A DNA stretch of 64,000 bases from contig NZ_JBHZSG010000005.1 of the NCBI RefSeq assembly GCF_043642205.1, positions 62,001 through 126,000 of the forward strand, given 5' to 3'. Of this stretch, positions 52,258-60,510 are shown one piece after another. Numbering within the stretch: position 1 is the first letter of the stretch; each line of letters begins with the position of its first letter. Under the pieces are notes generated by a model. That model ran no database searches and was not told the origin of the DNA. It saw only the letters and a program-made list of their open reading frames with translations. The stretch comes from Thalassotalea_A litorea (lineage in GTDB: Bacteria; Pseudomonadota; Gammaproteobacteria; Enterobacterales; Alteromonadaceae). A program made the position numbers and the translations under genes.

Positions 52258-53241
52258 TTATTCGCTGTCGGAATTGTCAGCGGACAAACTGTAAACGTAG
52301 GCACTGACCACTCGGATTTTGTCTTCACCAAGGAAGTCTTTCCAGGCAGGCATGACACCGGCACGACCATCACGAATAGACGCTTCTACTGCGCGAGGAG
52401 AACCGCCGTATAACCAGATATCATCATTCAAACGTGGCGCACCAAGGGCTAAGCCCATTTCGTGGCTACCTTCACCGTTTTCACCGTGACAGGCGGCACA
52501 CATGGCAAATTTCTCTTTACCAGCATCGGCTAATTGAGAATCAACGTCTAAACCACTTAATCCACGCACATAAGCTGCAACTTCTTTAACGCCTTGTTCA
52601 CCACCTAACATGGTTTTCCAGGCGATCATACCTTGTGCTTTACGGCCGTGCAGTAAGGTTTCTTCAATGGCTTCAGGAGAGCCACCGTATAACCAATCAC
52701 CGTCTGTAAGGTCAGGGAAGCCCGTGGTACCTTTACCGTCAGAACCGTGACACTGAGCACAGTTTTGCAGGAATAGACGCTGACCAATACGCAGCGCTTC
52801 TTCGTTTTTCACCAATTCGCTGTAGTCTTGCTTGGCAAGACCTTCAAAAATTGGACCGAAACGTTCTTGCGCAGAATCCACTTCACGGTCATATTGAACC
52901 AGTAAACCGGCTTCTTTTGCAGCCTCAATTTGCGCCTTCGAATCGGCAAGGCTGGTGATTCCCTGGTTAGAACTTTTCCAACCAAACAAACCTTTAAAGT
53001 TACCAAGGCCTGGATATAGCGCCAGATAAATAAAGCCCCAAATAATGGTTACCAGGAAGAAAGTACTCCACCATTTAGGAAGTGGGTTATTTAATTCCTC
53101 GATGCCATCAAATTCATGGCCCATGGATTCGCCTTCTTCCACGCCAGTGAAATTGGTTAACGTCCATCGCAGCAGAATAAAGCAACCGATTAACGTGCCC
53201 AGGGTAAGAACTGTGATCCATATACTCCAGAAGCTAGACAT
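52258..53241 (-). CDS. ccoP: cbb3 oxidase subunit III, dihaem cytochrome c
   Basis: The 327-residue protein has two N-terminal membrane segments (residues about 5-27 and 58-78), then two cytochrome c domains with haem motifs CAQCH (about residue 162) and CAACH (about 247). Methionine ligand regions follow, as in MIAWKTMLGGEQG and VMPAWKDFLGED. It passes electrons to CcoN through CcoO. The first 8 bases overlap the end of ccoQ. Confidence 0.96.
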   Translation of the reverse strand: MSSFWSIWITVLTLGTLIGCFILLRWTLTNFTGVEEGESMGHEFDGIEELNNPLPKWWSTFFLVTIIWGFIYLALYPGLGNFKGLFGWKSSNQGITSLADSKAQIEAAKEAGLLVQYDREVDSAQERFGPIFEGLAKQDYSELVKNEEALRIGQRLFLQNCAQCHGSDGKGTTGFPDLTDGDWLYGGSPEAIEETLLHGRKAQGMIAWKTMLGGEQGVKEVAAYVRGLSGLDVDSQLADAGKEKFAMCAACHGENGEGSHEMGLALGAPRLNDDIWLYGGSPRAVEASIRDGRAGVMPAWKDFLGEDKIRVVSAYVYSLSADNSDSE

Positions 53242-53413
53242 TCTTATTAGTCTCCTGTTTTTCTTTATTCACGTTGTCGTCTTCGTCGAAAATCGAATTG
53301 GCAGCTTCATCAAATGAAGTTTTACGTTTTTTGCTATATGCCCATACTACTATGATGATAAATAGTACGAATATAATAACCGTAAATATGCCTCTTAAAG
53401 TGCCATAATCCAT
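53234..53413 (-). CDS. ccoQ: cbb3 oxidase subunit CcoQ
   Basis: This is a 59-residue frame starting MDYGTLRG, with one membrane segment (IFTVIIFVLFIIIVVWAY, residues 9-26), a KKRK stop-transfer stretch and the conserved FDEAANSIFDEDD acidic part. Size, order and motif match CcoQ/FixQ. It starts 2 bases after the ccoO stop and overlaps ccoP by 8 bases. It stabilises the assembled oxidase. Confidence 0.93.
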   Translation of the reverse strand: MDYGTLRGIFTVIIFVLFIIIVVWAYSKKRKTSFDEAANSIFDEDDNVNKEKQETNKNV

Positions 53414-53415
53414 AA

Positions 53416-54084
53416 TTACTTCAACGCGTGACCTAGTGATTGTAAATAAGCGATAAGGGCGTCCATTTCCGTCAGACCATCCTTACCAGTAATGCTTTTA
53501 GTGGTAGCAAACTCTGCACCAGCATTGGCGATATCTTCGTCAGAATAAAGAGGAATTGGATTTCCGTCTTCATCTTTGTGACTACGATTTTTTGTTAACG
53601 CATTAAACAGCTCCATCTTCCGAGCAGAAAGCTTATTGGAGATCGGAGTTTCTGCCAGCCATTTATACGCAGGCATATTCGACTCAGGAACCACGGAACG
53701 CGGATCCATTAAGTGCGCATAATGCCAATCATCGGAGTAACGATTGCCCACACGGGCCAAATCTGGACCGGTACGCTTTGAACCCCATAAAAATGGATGT
53801 TCCCAAACCGACTCACCGGCCACACTATAATGGCCATAACGTTCGGTTTCAGCACGAAGAGGGCGGATCATTTGTGAGTGACAGTTGTTACAGCCTTCAC
53901 GAATATAGATATCACGACCTTCCATTTCCAATGCTGTATACGGACGCAAGCTGTCAACAGGTTGCGTCGTTTCTTTTTGGAAAAACAACGGGGTAATTTC
54001 AACCAGACCACCAATACTGATAGCCATAATGGTTACAATAAAAAACCAACCGACGTGTTGTTCTACTTTTTCATGTCTATTCAT
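53416..54084 (-). CDS. ccoO: cbb3 oxidase subunit II, monohaem cytochrome c
   Basis: The 222-residue protein has an N-terminal membrane anchor (WFFIVTIMAISIGGLVEI) and the haem site EGCNNCHSQMIRPLRAE (about residues 60-76). Later come SKRTGPDLARVG and DPRSVVPESNMPAY (axial methionine). MDALIAYLQSLG is the conserved end. The start follows the ccoN stop by 11 bases. Confidence 0.97.
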   Translation of the reverse strand: MNRHEKVEQHVGWFFIVTIMAISIGGLVEITPLFFQKETTQPVDSLRPYTALEMEGRDIYIREGCNNCHSQMIRPLRAETERYGHYSVAGESVWEHPFLWGSKRTGPDLARVGNRYSDDWHYAHLMDPRSVVPESNMPAYKWLAETPISNKLSARKMELFNALTKNRSHKDEDGNPIPLYSDEDIANAGAEFATTKSITGKDGLTEMDALIAYLQSLGHALK

Positions 54085-54095
54085 TGTTTTCGTCC

Positions 54096-55523
54096 TTACG
54101 CCGTAACCGCTTCACGTGGCGCATTTTCTTCTTTTGCTCCAATGGTTTTGAACATGTTGTATGCCATCAGGATGAAACCTGCAACGACGAAACAACCACC
54201 AATAAAACGCATAGTGTAGAATGGGTAAGACGCTTGTAAGCTTTCAACAAAGCTATAAGTCAATGTACCGTCGGTATTAATCGCACGCCACATCAAACCT
54301 TGCATTACGCCGGAAATCCACATTGCAACGATATATAAAACAATACCTGTAGTATGCAACCAGAAGTGTACGTTGATTAACTTAATGGAATACATTTTAG
54401 GTTTGTTGAATACCGATGGGATCAGATAATACATAGAACCGATAGAGATCATTGCTACCCAACCAAGCGCACCAGAGTGTACATGGCCGACTGTCCAGTC
54501 TGTATAATGCGACAGGGCATTTACTGACTTAATCGCCATCATTGGACCTTCAAAGGTCGACATGCCGTAGAACGACAGAGATACAATCAGGAATCGTAAA
54601 ATAGGATCAGAACGTAGTTTGTCCCAGGCACCTGAAAGCGTCATGATACCGTTGATCATACCACCCCAGGATGGCAGGAATAGGACAATCGACATAACCA
54701 TACCTACTGACTGAGTCCAGTCAGGAAGTGCGGTGTAATGTAAGTGATGCGGGCCAGCCCAAATATAAAGAGAAACCAGCGCCCAGAAGTGCACGATAGA
54801 TAAACGATAAGAATAAACTGGACGTTCAGCCTGCTTCGGTACGAAGTAGTACATCATACCCAGGAAACCGGCAGTTAACAGGAATCCTACGGCATTATGG
54901 CCATACCACCACTGCATCATCGCATCAATGGCGCCAGGATAAATCGAATAAGATTTGGTTAAAGTCAGTGGCACAGCCATAGAGTTACCTATGTGCAACA
55001 CCGCAACCGTAATAATGAATCCACCAAAGAACCAGTTGGCTACATAAATATGAGAGGTTTTTCGCTTAATCAGGGTACCAAAGAAACATATCGCATAGGA
55101 TATCCAGACCACAGCGATAAGAATATCAATTGGCCATTCCAGCTCGGCATATTCTTTCGATGATGTCAGGCCTAACGGCAATGTAATTGCGGCTGCCACG
55201 ATAACGGCTTGCCAACCCCAGAACGTAAATGGCACAAGTGCGCCACCAAATAATGTTGTTTTACAGGTGCGCTGCACGACATAGTAGGATGTTGCAAACA
55301 GAGCGCTGGTCCCAAATGCAAAAATTACCGCATTGGTATGCAGAGGACGGAGACGAGAGTATGTAAGCCAAGGTGTATCGAAGTTAAGGGCAGGCCAGAT
55401 TAACTGAGCTGCAATTAACACACCGACAAATGTGCCAACAATACCCCAAATGACAGTCATTACAGTAAATTGACGTACAACTTTGTAGTTGTAATCGATT
55501 TCTGTCGTAGTGCTTTGACTCAT
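54096..55523 (-). CDS. ccoN: cbb3 oxidase catalytic subunit I
   Basis: The 475-residue membrane protein has the low-spin haem ligand region (RLRPLHTNAVIFAFG), WWYGHNAVGFLLTAGFLGMMYYFVP (CuB ligand), PHHLHYTALPDW and HVHSGALGWVAMISIGSMYY. It is the catalytic subunit of the high-affinity cbb3 oxidase, which reduces oxygen at low concentration. A candidate FNR site lies about 200 bases upstream. The gene is divergent from the small anchored protein at 55815. Confidence 0.98.
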   Translation of the reverse strand: MSQSTTTEIDYNYKVVRQFTVMTVIWGIVGTFVGVLIAAQLIWPALNFDTPWLTYSRLRPLHTNAVIFAFGTSALFATSYYVVQRTCKTTLFGGALVPFTFWGWQAVIVAAAITLPLGLTSSKEYAELEWPIDILIAVVWISYAICFFGTLIKRKTSHIYVANWFFGGFIITVAVLHIGNSMAVPLTLTKSYSIYPGAIDAMMQWWYGHNAVGFLLTAGFLGMMYYFVPKQAERPVYSYRLSIVHFWALVSLYIWAGPHHLHYTALPDWTQSVGMVMSIVLFLPSWGGMINGIMTLSGAWDKLRSDPILRFLIVSLSFYGMSTFEGPMMAIKSVNALSHYTDWTVGHVHSGALGWVAMISIGSMYYLIPSVFNKPKMYSIKLINVHFWLHTTGIVLYIVAMWISGVMQGLMWRAINTDGTLTYSFVESLQASYPFYTMRFIGGCFVVAGFILMAYNMFKTIGAKEENAPREAVTA

Positions 55524-55723
55524 ATTAAAGGTTCCACATTTATAATTATAAAGTTGATGTGAGTATTTATCGTTTCAAAATTGCTCGGATCGGGTCAAAC
55601 CGATCGGTAAAAATTTGCTTCTATAGTTATAGTTCAAAACCACAACAATACATAGAGAGTCTAATTTTCGGTGCGAATAATAATGCCTGCACACCAATAT
55701 GTCACCAGTTGAGTTATAAAAAA

Positions 55724-55737
55724 CTGACCTAGATCAA
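55724..55737 (-). promoter_or_regulatory. Candidate FNR binding site upstream of ccoN
   Basis: On the minus strand TTGATCTAGGTCAG matches the FNR consensus TTGAT-N4-ATCAA at eight of ten positions. It lies in the 291-bp region between ccoN and the divergent small gene. FNR itself is encoded at the end of the cluster. Confidence 0.5.
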
Positions 55738-55814
55738 TATTTTTATCAATTTACTGGGTTTTTCTATGTAAACGTCGGATAATTCGCCCTTAATAGCGAA
55801 GATAAAGTGAATAA

Positions 55815-56258
55815 ATGCGCATTTTTTACACAGTGATTTTTATCGCGACTGTCACCATACTGATTACCATAAACCTTAACGAGCAAGAAAAGGTTGATCT
55901 GCGTCAAAGCGGCGTGCCTTTATGTGATTTTCAAATAGAACCATGCCGTTATAGTGACGATTGGGGCGTTGCGGTATTAACGTCGTCGCTCAAAACCATT
56001 ACCAGCGAAGAAATATTCGATTTTTATTTAGACTTCAATGATGAGCATAGCGTCGAGATAAAAAGTGCGTTTTTACAGGGCCGTGATATGTACATGGGAA
56101 AGATCCCACTTTTCTTCAATTATCATCAATCTCGTTTTACCTCACAAGCCTTACTTGGCGCCTGTACTGAGCCGACAATGGTGTGGCGAATGACAATAAA
56201 TGCAGAGATTAATCATAAACCTAGAACGCTACATTTTGATTTCGCCAGCTATCAGTAA
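55815..56258 (+). CDS. Small membrane-anchored protein divergent from ccoN, unrecognised
   Basis: The 147-residue protein has one N-terminal membrane segment (residues 4-20) and a likely periplasmic domain of about 120 residues. Three cysteines are seen (PLCDFQIEPCRY and GACTEP). I do not recognise a family. It is divergent from ccoN and shares the region with the candidate FNR site, so a link to low-oxygen respiration is possible. A reader could test conservation of the pair in other Alteromonadales. Confidence 0.65.
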   Translation: MRIFYTVIFIATVTILITINLNEQEKVDLRQSGVPLCDFQIEPCRYSDDWGVAVLTSSLKTITSEEIFDFYLDFNDEHSVEIKSAFLQGRDMYMGKIPLFFNYHQSRFTSQALLGACTEPTMVWRMTINAEINHKPRTLHFDFASYQ

Positions 56259-56261
56259 TTG

Positions 56262-56888
56262 TTAGAGTAAATCCGATACTAGCCAGATAGCGACGGCAAA
56301 CATTAATAATGCTGAAATACGGTTTACTCGTTTTACGTTGCGCCCATTGGCGAGTAACATGCCTAGCGTCTTGCCACCGGTTGCATAAATCATCATACAA
56401 ATAAACTCTGAACATAAGATGATTGCCACTAACGTTAACAGTTGCAGATAAAATGACTGATCTGGGCTGATAAATGGCGGTAGCAGGGAAATCATAAATG
56501 CCCAGCCTTTCGGATTCGCAATCGCCGTTATTAATCCCTGGCTAAACAAAGTGAAGCGTGACGTGTCATTCTTGCGGGCTAGATCCAGGGAAATCGCCAT
56601 ATTACCTTTTGAACGCCACATTTGTATCGCGATATAGGTTAAATAGGCACCGCCGATCAATTTCAATCCGGTAAATAATAACGGGAATTTCAACATAATT
56701 GCCGCAACCCCCAGAACCGCAGCAATGGCAACGATTGCCACACCCAGTAATTCACCCAGCATCATATACAGGGTACGGCGCACGCCTACGCTCATTCCAA
56801 GCGTTAATGCCAAGGTCATACACATACCTGGCGTAATGCTAACCAGAAAAAAAGTAGGGATAAAAAGAAAAAGTAGGGAAGCGTCCAT
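56262..56888 (-). CDS. LysE family translocator
   Basis: The 208-residue inner-membrane protein has the family start (FFLVSITPGMCMTLALTLGMSVG; PGM in place of the more common PGP), six membrane segments and AIANPKGWAFMISLLPPFI, the LysE/RhtB motif. It is an amino-acid exporter of unknown substrate and a paralogue of the gene at 34748. It is convergent with the small anchored protein gene, 3 bases apart. Confidence 0.88.
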   Translation of the reverse strand: MDASLLFLFIPTFFLVSITPGMCMTLALTLGMSVGVRRTLYMMLGELLGVAIVAIAAVLGVAAIMLKFPLLFTGLKLIGGAYLTYIAIQMWRSKGNMAISLDLARKNDTSRFTLFSQGLITAIANPKGWAFMISLLPPFISPDQSFYLQLLTLVAIILCSEFICMMIYATGGKTLGMLLANGRNVKRVNRISALLMFAVAIWLVSDLL

Positions 56889-56960
56889 TAAGTGTGACTT
56901 GTACGTTTTTTGTGGCGCTATTGTAATGAAATAGCGCCACTAGTTATAGTGTTAAAAACA

Positions 56961-58049
56961 TTAACTGTTGGTAAATTCCACTAAAGTAAACTGTGCGGGC
57001 TTTTCAGATTGGAAATACAGAACACAGTTCCTCCATTGTTCCGGGATTTTCCATTCACTATTTTCACCAATGTTAATCAGGCGTCGAGTGTTGTCGCAGC
57101 GAATATCGAGACTTTTCAATTCGCCTTCAAGGTGAGTTATCGCAAAATGGTTTCTGGCAAGGTGATGTTGCCAGATACCCAGTTTATTGGTCTTTGCAGC
57201 AATGACTAAATCAATCTCCGATTTTATATGTTGATCTAATTGTTCCTTAGATGAGGAAAGGAGAGTTTGTTCAATGGAATGACTACTTGTTGCCTCGATA
57301 TGATTTAACAAAGACCGTGCTTCTGCGAGCTTATGTTCTTGAGCCAGCAACGTTACTTTTTCCATAGCAAGATCAGCCCATAAATTAGGAAAAGTATCAA
57401 GGATCGACACAAGGTCAATGTTTTTTAAGGTAGACCGGTAAAGCTCGGGATTATCGATATGAGATGCATAATTTAGGGTGTAAACATCAGCAAAGTCCTT
57501 TTCACCGTACATACGAAAATTCAAGTCGTTAAGCTGTTCGTATATATCATCCATACCTTCACGGTCATGACTCGCGATGAACGCTAACCCTTGCATATAA
57601 AATTCGTATACTTTTTTCCTGATTTTTTTATCGCGATCGAACTTAAAGGTTAAACGCTGGTTGTGGATGTTGGACCGCACAGGTTGCTTAAATTCTAATG
57701 CGGGTTTGTATTTCCAGCGATTGATCGCTTTAATAGCCTCTGTAACAAACTGTGCACCCCCGCTATCATTGGTAACCAGCACATTACTGATTGTACCGTC
57801 TTTTTCGACAGAAAAAGTCAGATCAACCCAGCCTTCTCTTTGTTTTCGTGCATAGTAAATAGGGTAGATTGGGCCTACTTTGACATGAGCCATGGCTGGT
57901 TGAAAATCCTGAACTAAATCCGTTTCATGTTGAATTTTTTCAGTTAATTTAGGAATGATTATTTCAGGGACCGGCAGCTTGGGTTCGGCTGTGACGATTG
58001 GTGATAACAATGTCATGCTTAACAGACAAATTCTAAATATAAATTGCAT
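56961..58049 (-). CDS. Exported TonB C-terminal-domain protein
   Basis: The 362-residue protein has a signal peptide (cleavage near VTA-EP, residue 21). A TonB C-terminal domain sits near the N-terminus (residues about 55-155: PIYPIYYARKQREGWVDLTFSVEKDGTISNVLV, then FVTEAIKAINRWKYKPAL), followed by a helical region. There is no N-terminal membrane helix with a proline-rich linker, so it is unlikely to act as an energy transducer with ExbBD in the usual way. The role is unknown. The MITE-like element lies directly upstream. Confidence 0.8.
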   Translation of the reverse strand: MQFIFRICLLSMTLLSPIVTAEPKLPVPEIIIPKLTEKIQHETDLVQDFQPAMAHVKVGPIYPIYYARKQREGWVDLTFSVEKDGTISNVLVTNDSGGAQFVTEAIKAINRWKYKPALEFKQPVRSNIHNQRLTFKFDRDKKIRKKVYEFYMQGLAFIASHDREGMDDIYEQLNDLNFRMYGEKDFADVYTLNYASHIDNPELYRSTLKNIDLVSILDTFPNLWADLAMEKVTLLAQEHKLAEARSLLNHIEATSSHSIEQTLLSSSKEQLDQHIKSEIDLVIAAKTNKLGIWQHHLARNHFAITHLEGELKSLDIRCDNTRRLINIGENSEWKIPEQWRNCVLYFQSEKPAQFTLVEFTNS

Positions 58050-58089
58050 GTGTTTTTTTTCTTATTTTTCTTTTAATTGTGCGGGTTAA

Positions 58090-58354
58090 TACCAATCACA
58101 TTAAGTTTGTGCACAACTCAGAGTTAGGGCAGAGGTTCAGTTACAACATAGATTTCATTGATATAGTCAACCTATATTATTGAAATATAGGGTCGTAAAT
58201 GGGCCTTAAGATAAACTCCCTACGGGTGAGCATTAAAGGCGTATATCCTACGTTACTGATTTTGACAATGGAACGATCATTCTCTGCAATCAAAGCCTTG
58301 TCTAAAAGCCTTTAAATTCTCACTGAGTGAGCAAATAATTTAATGTGATTGGTA
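58090..58354 (-). mobile_element. MITE-like element, copy 2 (265 bp, inverted)
   Basis: It has the same 15-bp terminal inverted repeats and about 94% hand-aligned identity to the element at 13464-13727, in the opposite orientation. TAA again flanks both ends (58087-58089 and 58355-58357). It is inserted between the promoter side of the TonB-domain gene and the tRNA-Asn terminator. Confidence 0.85.
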
Positions 58355-58504
58355 TAACTAATGAATGGTGACCCTTACTTTGTATAAGTATGACGTCAAA
58401 GCTCATATTCGCTAACCACAGCACGTACAACATCATGTTGATTGTTATTACAGTAAGGTTTGGTTAAAGTCAATAGGGTAGAGGATAAATAGAGCGGGAA
58501 AGCA

Positions 58505-58529
58505 AAAAGCCCGCATATAGCGGGCTTTT
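58505..58529 (-). terminator. Terminator of the tRNA-Asn array
   Basis: AAAAGCCCGC (58505-58514) and GCGGGCTTTT (58520-58529) pair around ATATA. On the minus strand the hairpin is followed by a T run. It starts 6 bases past the last tRNA. Confidence 0.9.
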
Positions 58530-58535
58530 CTAAAG

Positions 58536-58612
58536 TGGCTCCCCTGGTCTGATTTGAACAGACGACACATGGATTAACAGTCCACCGCTCTAACCAACTG
58601 AGCTACAGGGGA
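58536..58612 (-). tRNA. tRNA-Asn (GTT)
   Basis: On the minus strand the full cloverleaf is visible: acceptor TCCCCTG / CAGGGGA, D-arm GCTC...GAGC, anticodon stem GTGGA with loop CTGTTAA (GTT anticodon), T-arm GTCTG-TTCAAAT-CAGAC, and encoded CCA at 58536-58538. Length with CCA is 77. Confidence 0.97.
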
Positions 58613-58651
58613 ATTACAAATTGTACATAGTAGTGGTGCTACTATTGAAAG

Positions 58652-58724
58652 TGGCTCCCCTGGTCTGATTTGAACAGACGACACATGGATTAACAGTCCA
58701 CCGCTCTAACCAACTGAGCTACAG
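58652..58724 (-). tRNA. tRNA-Asn (GTT), second copy, 5' end lost in assembly gap
   Basis: This copy is identical in sequence to the first tRNA over all visible bases. Its first four bases fall in the N run that begins at 58725. It is 39 bases upstream of copy 1 in the same transcript. Confidence 0.95.
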
Positions 58725-58824
58725 NNNNNNNNNNNNNNNNNNNNNNNNNNNNNNNNNNNNNNNNNNNNNNNNNNNNNNNNNNNNNNNNNNNNNNNNNNNN
58801 NNNNNNNNNNNNNNNNNNNNNNNN
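58725..58824. other. Assembly gap of 100 N within a tRNA-Asn array
   Basis: The run is exactly 100 N, the usual symbol for a gap of unknown size. The base sequence after it (GGGAAT at 58825) fits the first four bases of another tRNA-Asn read on the minus strand. At least one further copy is therefore likely inside the gap. Confidence 0.9.
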
Positions 58825-58861
58825 GGGAATAAAAATGTTCGCATCTCGCTAACGGGGCGGA

Positions 58862-58890
58862 ATATTATCTATCTGGAAGTGTACTGTCAA
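58862..58890 (-). promoter_or_regulatory. Sigma-70 promoter of the tRNA-Asn array
   Basis: On the minus strand TTGACA (58890-58885) and TAATAT (58867-58862) are 17 bases apart. A GC-rich discriminator (CCGCCCCG, 58860-58853) follows, as in stable-RNA promoters under stringent control. The gap lies about 30 bases downstream. Confidence 0.8.
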
Positions 58891-59126
58891 CAGGAAAAAT
58901 AAGAATAAATTTAAATGTTGATTCGTTTGCTGATTTTGCGAACAAATCGAATTGGAAATAATCAAAGCCGGATAAGTTTTGCGCAACTAACGATTTTTAA
59001 AATTCGATGACGGCCAGTTTATTTTTAAAGTCGATAGGTTATTGTGCTTTCTCAAATGTTTCTAGCAACAAAGCGGTCTATCTTTTACAATACGCTCCTT
59101 TCATTTCTTTAGAAAACCACCATTTA
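58891..59126. other. Noncoding region before the MATE gene
   Basis: This holds the upstream part of the tRNA promoter and presumably the MATE-uvrB promoter. I see no SOS box of the CTGT-N8-ACAG form and no other feature. Confidence 0.4.
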
Positions 59127-60503
59127 ATGACATCAGCGACAAGCAAGAAAAAGCAAGATCTGCTCAATGAACCGGTGACGAGCACGCTAAAAAATATGAC
59201 CATTCCCATGATACTGGGGATGATATTGCTGATGACCTTCAATTTGGTCGATACGTTTTTTGTCAGTTTACTTGGCACCCAGCCCCTGGCTGCTATTAGC
59301 TTTACCTTTCCGATCACGTTTACGGTTATTAGTTTAGCAATAGGTCTGGGTATTGGGACCTCTGCGGTTATTGCCAAAACGCTGGGCACCGGTGATGTTG
59401 ATTCTGCGCGCGATAGTGCAACGGTAGCAATGTTGATGACCGCAATAATCGTCGGTTTGATCTCAATGATTGGCTACGCCTTTTCGGAACAAATATTTAC
59501 CTTATTGGGCGCAAAGCCAACTCTAATGCCGCTTATTCACGACTACATGGATTTATGGTTTCTGGGCAGTATTGGACTTATCGGTCCGATGACAGGCAAC
59601 GCTATTTTACGCGCGTCTGGCGATACCGTTACCCCCAGTTATATTATGGGTGGCGCCGGTTTAATTAATGCTGTCCTTGATCCGCTGTTTATTTTTGGCT
59701 GGGGACCGGTTCCTGCTATGGGGATTAAAGGTGCGGCGATTGCGACGTTGATTTCCTGGGCATTTGGCCTGATTGTTATCCTTTATATTCTCGGGGTTCG
59801 TCGGCAGATGATCCATTTAAAACTTCCGGATATGCACGTATTAAAGCGTTGTACCCGGGAGATATTGCATATTGGGTTGCCTGCCGCAGGCGCTAATATG
59901 TTGACCCCGATCGCTGCCGCGGTGATGACCGCCATTGTCGCGTCATACGGCGAAACCGCGGTTGCGGCCTTTGGTGTTGGCTCAAGAATCGAGTCGATCG
60001 CCTGTTTGGTTGTGTTGGCTTTGTCCATGACCTTGCCGCCATTTATCAGTCAAAATCTTGGTGCCGGTAAAATGGGACGGGTAGAAGACGCCTATAACGT
60101 CTCTACAAAGTTTGTTATGTTCTGGCAAGTGGGCATCTATTTGTTAATGGTGTTGTTGGCACCATGGATCGCTGCCGTGTTTGCTAAAGAGCAGAATGTC
60201 GCAGATATCATCAAGCTGTTTATTTATATCTTACCGCTTGGTTATGGCTTGCAAGGCATCATCATTCTGACCAATTCATCATTCAATGCCTTGCATAAAC
60301 CGATTGCCGCGTTGGTACTCAGTATTATTCGTTTGTTTGTTTTTTATGTGCCACTGGCTTATCTTGGCAGTCTGTTATTTGAATTACATGGATTGTTTAT
60401 CGGCGCGTTGCTCGGAAATTTATTGATGGCAGTACTGTCTTATCATTTATTTACGCGACAATTCGCAAAGCCAGAATGTGTGGCACAAACCAAGTCTTCC
60501 TGA
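59127..60503 (+). CDS. MATE family efflux transporter
   Basis: The start at 59127 gives 458 residues, the normal MATE size. An earlier in-frame start at 59007 would add 40 residues without membrane character. Twelve membrane segments are visible from residue about 25. Family motifs are FNLVDTFFVSLLGTQPLAAISFTFP and AGANMLTPIAAAVMTAIVASYGETAVAAFGVGSRIE in the second half. It exports cationic compounds using a sodium or proton gradient. Substrates are unknown. uvrB starts 7 bases after its stop. Confidence 0.88.
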   Translation: MTSATSKKKQDLLNEPVTSTLKNMTIPMILGMILLMTFNLVDTFFVSLLGTQPLAAISFTFPITFTVISLAIGLGIGTSAVIAKTLGTGDVDSARDSATVAMLMTAIIVGLISMIGYAFSEQIFTLLGAKPTLMPLIHDYMDLWFLGSIGLIGPMTGNAILRASGDTVTPSYIMGGAGLINAVLDPLFIFGWGPVPAMGIKGAAIATLISWAFGLIVILYILGVRRQMIHLKLPDMHVLKRCTREILHIGLPAAGANMLTPIAAAVMTAIVASYGETAVAAFGVGSRIESIACLVVLALSMTLPPFISQNLGAGKMGRVEDAYNVSTKFVMFWQVGIYLLMVLLAPWIAAVFAKEQNVADIIKLFIYILPLGYGLQGIIILTNSSFNALHKPIAALVLSIIRLFVFYVPLAYLGSLLFELHGLFIGALLGNLLMAVLSYHLFTRQFAKPECVAQTKSS

Positions 60504-60510
60504 GTAAACC

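Noticed and set aside
58870..58892. Possible SOS (LexA) box near CTGTCAACAG
   Set aside because: The spacing between CTGT and ACAG is 2, not 8, and the bases belong to the tRNA-Asn promoter.
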